A stretch of DNA of 8,804 bases from DASTQL01 sp035761805 (lineage in GTDB: Bacteria > Actinomycetota > Actinomycetes > Jiangellales > Jiangellaceae). Positions 4,400-8,804 of this stretch are shown piece by piece; within the stretch, counting starts at the first letter, position 1; every line of letters starts with the position of its first letter. Position numbers and translations under genes: made by a program. The notes below the pieces were generated by a model. It worked only from the letters and a program-made list of their open reading frames with translations. It was not told the origin of the DNA and did not search any database. Where the stretch lies: contig DASTQL010000021.1 of the NCBI GenBank assembly GCA_035761805.1, forward strand, positions 1 to 8,804, given 5' to 3'.

Positions 4400-7006
4400 C
4401 TACTGGGCCATGTCGACGAACCGGCTGTAGTGGCCCTGGAAGGCCACGGTGATGGTGGCGGTCGGGCCGTTGCGGTGCTTGGCGACGATGAAGTCGGCCT
4501 CGCCGGCGCGTGGTGACTCCTTCTCGTACGCATCCTCGCGGTGGAGCAAGATGACCATGTCCGCGTCCTGCTCGATACTGCCCGATTCACGCAGGTCCGA
4601 CAGCATCGGCTTCTTGTCCTGGCGCTGCTCGGGGCCGCGGTTGAGCTGGCTGATCGCGATGACGGGCACCTCCAGCTCCTTGGCGAGGAGCTTGAGCGCG
4701 CGGGAGAACTCGGCGACCTCCTGCTGCCGACTCTCGATCCGCTTGCCACTGGTCATCAGCTGCAGGTAGTCGACGATGACCAGGCGCAGGTCGTGGCGCT
4801 GCTTGAGGCGCCGGCATTTCGCCCGGATCTCCATCATCGTCATGTTGGGCGAGTCGTCGATGAACAGCGGTGCACCGGACACCTCGCCGGTGCGTCGGGC
4901 GATGCGGTTCCAGTCGTCGTCGTTCATCCGGCCGGCCCGCATGTGGTGAAGGGGAACGCGGGCCTCGGCGGAGAGCAGTCGCATGGTGATCTCGTTGCGG
5001 CCCATCTCCAGCGAGAAGATCACCGTGGTCATCTGGTGCTTGATGGCCGCCGAGCGGGCGAGGTCCAGGCCGAGTGTCGAGTTGTGGGTGGGAACCATCG
5101 TCGGTCCCGCCAGGTAGAGGCGACTCCGGTTGTCGACCTCCACGCACCTCACCGGCACGCTGGCAACCGGGCGGACATCCACGATGTAGCGGTACCCGGT
5201 GTTGGCGTCGCGTCCGGACCGACGTTGCTTGTGTGCCAGCCGTTTGCGTTCGAGTCGGAAGACATCGTCGCTGCTGGAGAACGTGATCGTGTATGCGGTG
5301 GAGCTCGAGTCCGAACGACCTCGCACCCGTTTGGTGGTCAGCCCGCTCTTGTATCCCAGGGTGGCCACGAGTTCACGGACATCCATCGCAAGTCGGCGAC
5401 TGGTGACCGAGAACTGCACCGACCCGGTCGTCGTCACCTCCCCGTCGGTGTCGAGGAGGCCGGCCAGCAAGGCACGTCGCTGATCCTCGGACGCCCGCAG
5501 GTACTCCCGTGGGATGTGCTTGTCACCGAGAACGCCCAGCATGCGAAGGATCGCGGGAACGGTTGCGTGATGGGCATGGCAGGAAGCGCAGCGCCGCAGG
5601 CCCGAGTAGTCACGGCCGCAGTCCGGGCACCGCGGCCGCCCGCGGTGCGGCTGTAGACCACGCGACCGACCGCCGCACACTCTGCCGCAAGCGAGGACGT
5701 CGATGGTCCTGGGTGTGAACTTCTTCCCGCACACGAGGCATTTCCTCATCGGGATTGCACTGCTGTGATCCATGCGTATCGAGTAGCTGCACCCTGAGCA
5801 CCGCCGCACCTGCAGCCCCTCGGCCTCGATGTGCACGGCGATCTCTGGATCGGCACTGGTGTACCTGGCGCGGGCGCTGTGACCGTCGCCCAACCAGACA
5901 CCGAGGGTGTAAGGGGGCAGGAGCAGTGCGGCCTTCGGCCGCCGCATGGGCGCCGGGTTGCGAACCGAGTGGTTGAGACGTCGGTCGCTGAGGGTCTCGA
6001 CTCGCAGCGTTCTGGCGATCTCTTCGGTGGTCCGAACTGCGGGGACGATCCGCTCCCTGCGGACACCGCCCGCGCCGACGCGCGCAGCGTACGCGGACCT
6101 GCGCGAGGCGCGTGTCTCGGTCAGCCATCCGTGTTCCGCGTCGGCCACGATGACCGCGCCATCGGAGAACTCGACCTCGTAGCAGGGGCGCCCTCGGAGC
6201 ACGTCGGTGACTGCCGTGACTGTGGTCGGCCGCCCGTCGTCGCCGACAAGGCGGTCGCCGACCTGGACCTCGCCCATCGTCGTCCAGTCGGTGGGCGTCG
6301 GCAGCGGGGTGTCCAGCGCCAGTGCCTTGCCGATGGCCGGCCGGGCGGCCAGCACGATCATCTGCCCTGAGTGCAGTCCGTTGGTCAGCTGGTCGAGGTC
6401 GGCGAAACCGGTCGGCACCCCCACCATCACGCCGCCACGGGACCCGATCGCCTCGATCTCGTCGAGCGTGCCCTCCATGATCGCGGACAGCGGCAGATAG
6501 TCCTCGGAGGTCCGCCGGTCGGTCACGGCGAAGACCTCGGCCTGCGCCCGGTCGACGATCTGGTCGGCGTCGCCGTCGCCGCTGTATCCCATCTGGACGA
6601 TGCGCGTGCCGGCCTCGACCAGCCGGCGGAGCACCGCGCGCTCGCGGACGATCTCGGCGTAGAAGCCCGCGTTGGCCGCCGTCGGGACCGACGAGACCAG
6701 GGTGTGCAGGTAGGGCGCACCGCCGATCCGCCCGAGCTCGCCCCGCTTCTGCAGCTCGGCGCCGACCGTGACCGGGTCGGCCGGCTCGCCGCGGCCGTAC
6801 AGGTCGATGATCGTCTCGTAGACGGTCTCGTGCGCCGGCCGGTAGAAGTCGTGACCGCGCACGATCTCGACGGCGTCGGCGATCGCGTCCTTGGAGAGCA
6901 GCATCCCGCCGAGCACCGACTGCTCCGCCGATACGTCCTGCGGGGGGGTGCGGTCGTACCCCGGGCTCGGCCCGGCCTCGGGGCCCGAAAGCTCCGCAAT
7001 GCTCAC
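4400..7006 (-). CDS. dnaB: Replicative DNA helicase DnaB with an in-frame intein
   Basis: An 868-residue precursor; removing the intein leaves 453 residues, normal for DnaB. The hexameric 5'-3' helicase unwinds DNA at the replication fork. Residues about 22-125 form the DnaB N-terminal domain (SAEQSVLGGMLLS; HDFYRPAHETVYE). The RecA-like domain follows: GVPTGFADLDQLTNGL (196-211), Walker A PAIGK|ST split between Lys227 and Ser643 by the intein, FSLEM (664-668), Walker B VIVDYLQL (743-750), ISQLNR (785-790), DLRESGSIEQDAD (804-816) and KHRNGP (843-848) with the likely arginine finger. All motifs look intact, so the spliced protein should be functional. I chose the GTG at 7006, with GGAGGGGGG 5 nt upstream, over an upstream ATG that would add 16 Arg-rich residues. 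The upstream region contains DnaA-box-like sites. Confidence 0.97.
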   Translation of the reverse strand: MSIAELSGPEAGPSPGYDRTPPQDVSAEQSVLGGMLLSKDAIADAVEIVRGHDFYRPAHETVYETIIDLYGRGEPADPVTVGAELQKRGELGRIGGAPYLHTLVSSVPTAANAGFYAEIVRERAVLRRLVEAGTRIVQMGYSGDGDADQIVDRAQAEVFAVTDRRTSEDYLPLSAIMEGTLDEIEAIGSRGGVMVGVPTGFADLDQLTNGLHSGQMIVLAARPAIGKALALDTPLPTPTDWTTMGEVQVGDRLVGDDGRPTTVTAVTDVLRGRPCYEVEFSDGAVIVADAEHGWLTETRASRRSAYAARVGAGGVRRERIVPAVRTTEEIARTLRVETLSDRRLNHSVRNPAPMRRPKAALLLPPYTLGVWLGDGHSARARYTSADPEIAVHIEAEGLQVRRCSGCSYSIRMDHSSAIPMRKCLVCGKKFTPRTIDVLACGRVCGGRSRGLQPHRGRPRCPDCGRDYSGLRRCASCHAHHATVPAILRMLGVLGDKHIPREYLRASEDQRRALLAGLLDTDGEVTTTGSVQFSVTSRRLAMDVRELVATLGYKSGLTTKRVRGRSDSSSTAYTITFSSSDDVFRLERKRLAHKQRRSGRDANTGYRYIVDVRPVASVPVRCVEVDNRSRLYLAGPTMVPTHNSTLGLDLARSAAIKHQMTTVIFSLEMGRNEITMRLLSAEARVPLHHMRAGRMNDDDWNRIARRTGEVSGAPLFIDDSPNMTMMEIRAKCRRLKQRHDLRLVIVDYLQLMTSGKRIESRQQEVAEFSRALKLLAKELEVPVIAISQLNRGPEQRQDKKPMLSDLRESGSIEQDADMVILLHREDAYEKESPRAGEADFIVAKHRNGPTATITVAFQGHYSRFVDMAQ
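5081..6325 (-). mobile_element. Class 3 intein with LAGLIDADG homing endonuclease in the DnaB P-loop
   Basis: Precursor residues 228-642 (415 aa) form a self-splicing intein inserted between Walker A Lys227 and Ser643. It begins with Ala228 (ALALDTPLPTP), so it lacks the usual Cys/Ser/Thr at position 1. The class 3 signature is visible: Trp294 in ADAEHGW (block B), Cys621 in VRCVEVDN (block F) and Thr640 in PTHN (block G). The end is Asn642 with Ser643 as the +1 nucleophile. In class 3 the block F Cys performs the first attack. The endonuclease core shows LGVWLGDG (368-375), DKHIPREYL (495-503) and LAGLLDTDG (514-522). Both catalytic Asp positions (374, 521) are kept, so homing activity may persist. 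DnaB P-loop inteins are known in mycobacteria and phages. A Cys-rich insert lies between the two endonuclease motifs. Confidence 0.93.
5567..5800 (-). other. Five-pair cysteine cluster (zinc-ribbon-like) inside the intein endonuclease
   Basis: Precursor residues 403-480 hold Cys pairs at 403/406, 423/426, 440/444, 460/463 and 473/476, with His477, 479 and 480 after the last. KCLVCGKKFTP followed by ACGRVC resembles a treble-clef type site (CxxC...CxxxC), and CPDCG followed by CASCH resembles a classic zinc ribbon. The segment lies between the two LAGLIDADG motifs, a place where inteins carry DNA-recognition elements. I infer zinc binding and a role in recognising the homing site; the pair at 403/406 may be part of a third partial site. 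It could alternatively respond to redox state. Confidence 0.7.
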
Positions 7007-7129
7007 TGCGGCCCCCCTCCGGGCTCGGCGATCTCGTCGTCCCCACGCTCGCACCCGGGCCGGACAGAAAGCCCGAGCGCCCCCACCGCGCGGGTGACGC
7101 TACGGTCGGCACCGGTCAGGGAGAAGCCC

Positions 7130-7295
7130 ACGTCCACAGACCCTGTGGGGCAACGGTGGATCACCACCCACCCGCCCCGCGTAGCTTCGTCAACAGGGTG
7201 TGGACAAGTCTGGGGACGACCGGTGCACGGGGGTCCAGCGATGCCCGGTTTGCACCACCTGACCTGGGCCGATGTTGTCCACCGCATGTGGACGC
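7130..7295. promoter_or_regulatory. Cluster of DnaA-box-like sequences
   Basis: Compared with the actinobacterial DnaA box TTGTCCACA, there is a perfect copy on the minus strand at 7199-7207 and an 8/9 copy at 7275-7283 (plus). Two 7/9 copies lie at 7287-7295 (minus) and 7130-7138 (plus). The sites at 7275 and 7287 face each other and form a palindrome. The cluster lies in the promoter region of dnaB and the MATE gene. DnaA binding here, as transcription control or titration, is inference. Confidence 0.45.
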
Positions 7296-7346
7296 CAGAA
7301 AGATGGGCGTGATCTCACCATGCGAGACCGCCGAAAGGTTGGCCCG

Positions 7347-7363
7347 GACGGTTTCGTACCGTC
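7347..7363. promoter_or_regulatory. Operator-like inverted repeat at the transporter start
   Basis: GACGGT-TTCGT-ACCGTC is a perfect 6-bp inverted repeat with a 5-nt spacer. With one bulged G it extends to CCG(G)ACGGT / ACCGTCGG. It overlaps TACCGT (7357-7362), a possible -10 for the GTG at 7373. This would suit a TetR- or MarR-type repressor site controlling the efflux gene, but no regulator gene is in the window. Confidence 0.35.
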
Positions 7364-7372
7364 GGAACCACC

Positions 7373-8701
7373 GTGACCAAACCTGCCGTGCTCCGCCGAC
7401 ATCCGGCCGACCCCGAGATCTGGCGGCTGGCGCTCCCCGCCCTGGGCGCACTGGTGGCCGAGCCGCTCTTCCTGCTGGCCGACACGGCGATCGTCGGTCA
7501 CCTGGGGACGCCGCAGCTCGCCGCGCTCGGCATCGCCGGCGTCGTGCTGACCACGCTCGTCAACGTCTCGATCTTCCTCGCGTACGGGACGACGGCCGCC
7601 GTCGCCCGGCAGCTCGGCGCCGGGAACCGACGCGCCGCACTCGCCCAAGGGGTGGACGGGTGCTGGCTGGCCGTCGTCGTCGGGTTGGCCACCCTGGCGG
7701 TCGGGTGGCCGCTCACCCCGTGGGTCGTCTCGCTCTTCGGACCCCAGCCGGACGTCGCGGGCTACGCCGAGACCTACCTGCGGATCAGCCTGCTCGGCAT
7801 CCCGTCGATGCTGCTGGTCCTCGCGGCGACCGGCGTGCTGCGGGGTCTCCAGGACACCCGGACCCCGCTCGTCGTCGCCGCCGCCGGGGCCGCCGGCAAC
7901 GTGGTGCTCAACCTCGTCCTCGTGTACGGGTTGGGCCTGGGCATCGCCGGCTCCGCGCTCGGCACCGTCATCGCCCAGACCGCGATGGCCGCGGCCTTCG
8001 TGCGGGTGGTCGGCCGGGGTGCACGCCGACACGGCGCGCCACTGCGGCCCGACTGGCCCGGCGTGCGCCGATCCTTCGGGGCGGGGGTCCCGCTGGTCGT
8101 CCGGACCGTCTCGATGCGGGCCGCCCTGGTCGTGGCCACCGTCGTGGCGACGGGCCTCGGCACGGTGGAGCTCGCAGCGCACCAGATCGCCTACATCACC
8201 TGGTCGCTGCTCGCGCTCGTGCTCGACGCCATCGCGATCGCCGCCCAGGCCCTCGTCGGCAAGGACCTCGGGGCGGGGGACGTCGCCGTGGTCCGGTCCA
8301 CCACCAGGCGCATGGTCGAGTGGGGGCTCCTGGCAGGCACCGGCCTGGGTGTCCTCGTGGCGGTCGTCGCGCCCGTCTACGCCGTGCTGTTCACCCGTGA
8401 CCCGGAGGTCCGGGGCCTGGTGGTCGTCGCCCTGCTGGTCGTGGCGGTGATGCAGCCGCTCGCGGGCTGGGTCTTCGTGCTCGACGGCGTGCTGATCGGT
8501 GCGGGCGACGGACGCTTTCTCGCGCTGGCCTCGGCGCTGAGCGTGCTGGCCTTCCTGCCGGCCGCGTGGGCGGTGAGCACCTACGACCTGGGCCTGGTGG
8601 CACTGTGGGCGGCGATCGGGGTGTGGATGCTCGCCCGGCTCGTGACCCTGGCGCTGAGGGAGCGTGGGGACTCATGGGTCGTCACCGGCGCACTGCGCTG
8701 A
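7373..8701 (+). CDS. MATE-family (DinF-like) multidrug/cation antiporter
   Basis: A 442-residue integral membrane protein of normal MATE length with about twelve hydrophobic segments. The first segment carries EPLFLLADTAIVGHLGTPQL (30-49), the typical DinF/NorM opening, with Asp37 at the position of the conserved TM1 aspartate used for proton coupling. Further family features are FLAYGTTAAVARQLGAGNRR, YLRISLLGIPSMLL, GVLRGLQDTRTPL and AAHQIAY in the second half, consistent with two six-helix bundles. The likely role is export of organic cations or drugs in exchange for H+ or Na+; the substrate cannot be read from the sequence. The GTG start has only a weak GGAA upstream, and a TACCGT -10 at 7357 would give a very short leader. 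It is divergent from dnaB, and a MATE gene beside dnaB is a familiar actinobacterial arrangement. Confidence 0.93.
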   Translation: MTKPAVLRRHPADPEIWRLALPALGALVAEPLFLLADTAIVGHLGTPQLAALGIAGVVLTTLVNVSIFLAYGTTAAVARQLGAGNRRAALAQGVDGCWLAVVVGLATLAVGWPLTPWVVSLFGPQPDVAGYAETYLRISLLGIPSMLLVLAATGVLRGLQDTRTPLVVAAAGAAGNVVLNLVLVYGLGLGIAGSALGTVIAQTAMAAAFVRVVGRGARRHGAPLRPDWPGVRRSFGAGVPLVVRTVSMRAALVVATVVATGLGTVELAAHQIAYITWSLLALVLDAIAIAAQALVGKDLGAGDVAVVRSTTRRMVEWGLLAGTGLGVLVAVVAPVYAVLFTRDPEVRGLVVVALLVVAVMQPLAGWVFVLDGVLIGAGDGRFLALASALSVLAFLPAAWAVSTYDLGLVALWAAIGVWMLARLVTLALRERGDSWVVTGALR

Positions 8702-8720
8702 CCGGGCCCCGCCCGCCCGG
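8702..8720 (+). terminator. Possible hairpin directly after the MATE stop codon
   Basis: CCGGGC and GCCCGG flank a 7-nt C-rich loop immediately after the TGA. There is no T-tract, and the local DNA is almost pure G/C, so chance pairing is easy. The remaining sequence to the window end (8721-8804) shows a repeated GGCCGAGGG but no gene. Confidence 0.3.
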
Positions 8721-8804
8721 GGGTTGGCCGAGGGTCCAGGGGCGGCCGAGGGACGGCCCGCCGAGTGACGAGGCACGGTCCCATCGCCGAGCTGCCCCCG
8801 TACG

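Larger units (their letters stand above)
7007..7372. other. 366-bp divergent dnaB/MATE intergenic region
   Basis: No convincing gene lies here, although a short frame (7003-7137, minus) overlaps the dnaB start as GTGA. The region holds DnaA-box-like sites, a palindrome CCACAG-ACC-CTGTGG (7134-7148), a palindrome GTCCAC-N5-GTGGAC (7277-7293) and an operator-like palindrome near the transporter. A possible dnaB -10 is TAGCGT (7097-7102, minus) with TTCTCC 17 nt upstream; this is weak. No AT-rich unwinding element is seen, so it is not obviously an origin. Confidence 0.6.

Noticed and set aside
5081..6325. dnaB interrupted by an insertion sequence or broken by a frameshift
   Set aside because: The insert is in frame, without transposase or inverted repeat ends, and has intein splice blocks and endonuclease motifs at the expected places.
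5610..7112. A 500-codon minus-strand frame overlapping dnaB
   Set aside because: Its product is Arg/Gly/Ala-rich with no motifs, while the other minus frame encodes DnaB and its intein with all their motifs.
7007..7372. The dnaB/MATE intergenic region as a chromosomal origin
   Set aside because: DnaA-box-like sites are few and mostly imperfect, no AT-rich unwinding region is visible, and dnaA/dnaN are not adjacent.
1..8804. CRISPR array, tRNA or rRNA genes, prophage or defence genes
   Set aside because: I saw no regularly spaced repeats, no cloverleaf-like sequence, no rRNA motifs, and no phage or defence proteins. The intein is the only selfish element.

Overview
The window is chromosomal DNA from a high-GC Gram-positive bacterium, most likely an actinobacterium of the Nocardioides / Propionibacteriales type. 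This rests on very high GC at third codon positions, frequent GTG and TTG starts, actinobacterial-style protein families, and a dnaB gene next to a MATE transporter. The genus is inferred from overall character, not from a marker gene.

Layout from left to right. Positions 1-581 hold two overlapping minus-strand genes: a small Trp/Asp-rich hypothetical protein, then (ATGA overlap) a helical DUF2786-like protein cut by the window edge. At 702-2060 (minus) is a three-part fusion: a glyoxalase/VOC domain, a GrpB/UPF0157 nucleotidyltransferase-like domain and a C-terminal domain that looks like a P-loop kinase without its Walker A lysine. It is divergent from a short ABM-family monooxygenase-like gene (2159-2455, plus) and an alpha/beta hydrolase (2551-3297, plus, TTG start with a strong Shine-Dalgarno). 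A 321-bp gene-free stretch separates these from a convergent RibD/dihydrofolate-reductase-like protein (3619-4254, minus).

The right half is dominated by dnaB, the replicative helicase (4400-7006, minus). It is interrupted exactly inside the Walker A P-loop by a 415-residue intein (5081-6325). The intein starts with Ala rather than Cys/Ser/Thr and carries the Trp/Cys/Thr signature of class 3 inteins. It keeps both LAGLIDADG motifs of a homing endonuclease, and between them lies a segment with five cysteine pairs that resembles zinc ribbons. Divergent from dnaB is a MATE/DinF-type efflux transporter (7373-8701, plus). The 366-bp region between them contains one perfect and several near-perfect actinobacterial DnaA-box sequences and an operator-like palindrome next to the transporter start.

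Functionally, dnaB is the only core replication gene here; the others are small accessory or housekeeping enzymes with no clear shared pathway. The most interesting items are the zinc-cluster-bearing class 3 intein, the DnaA-box cluster upstream of dnaB, and the VOC-GrpB-pseudokinase fusion.
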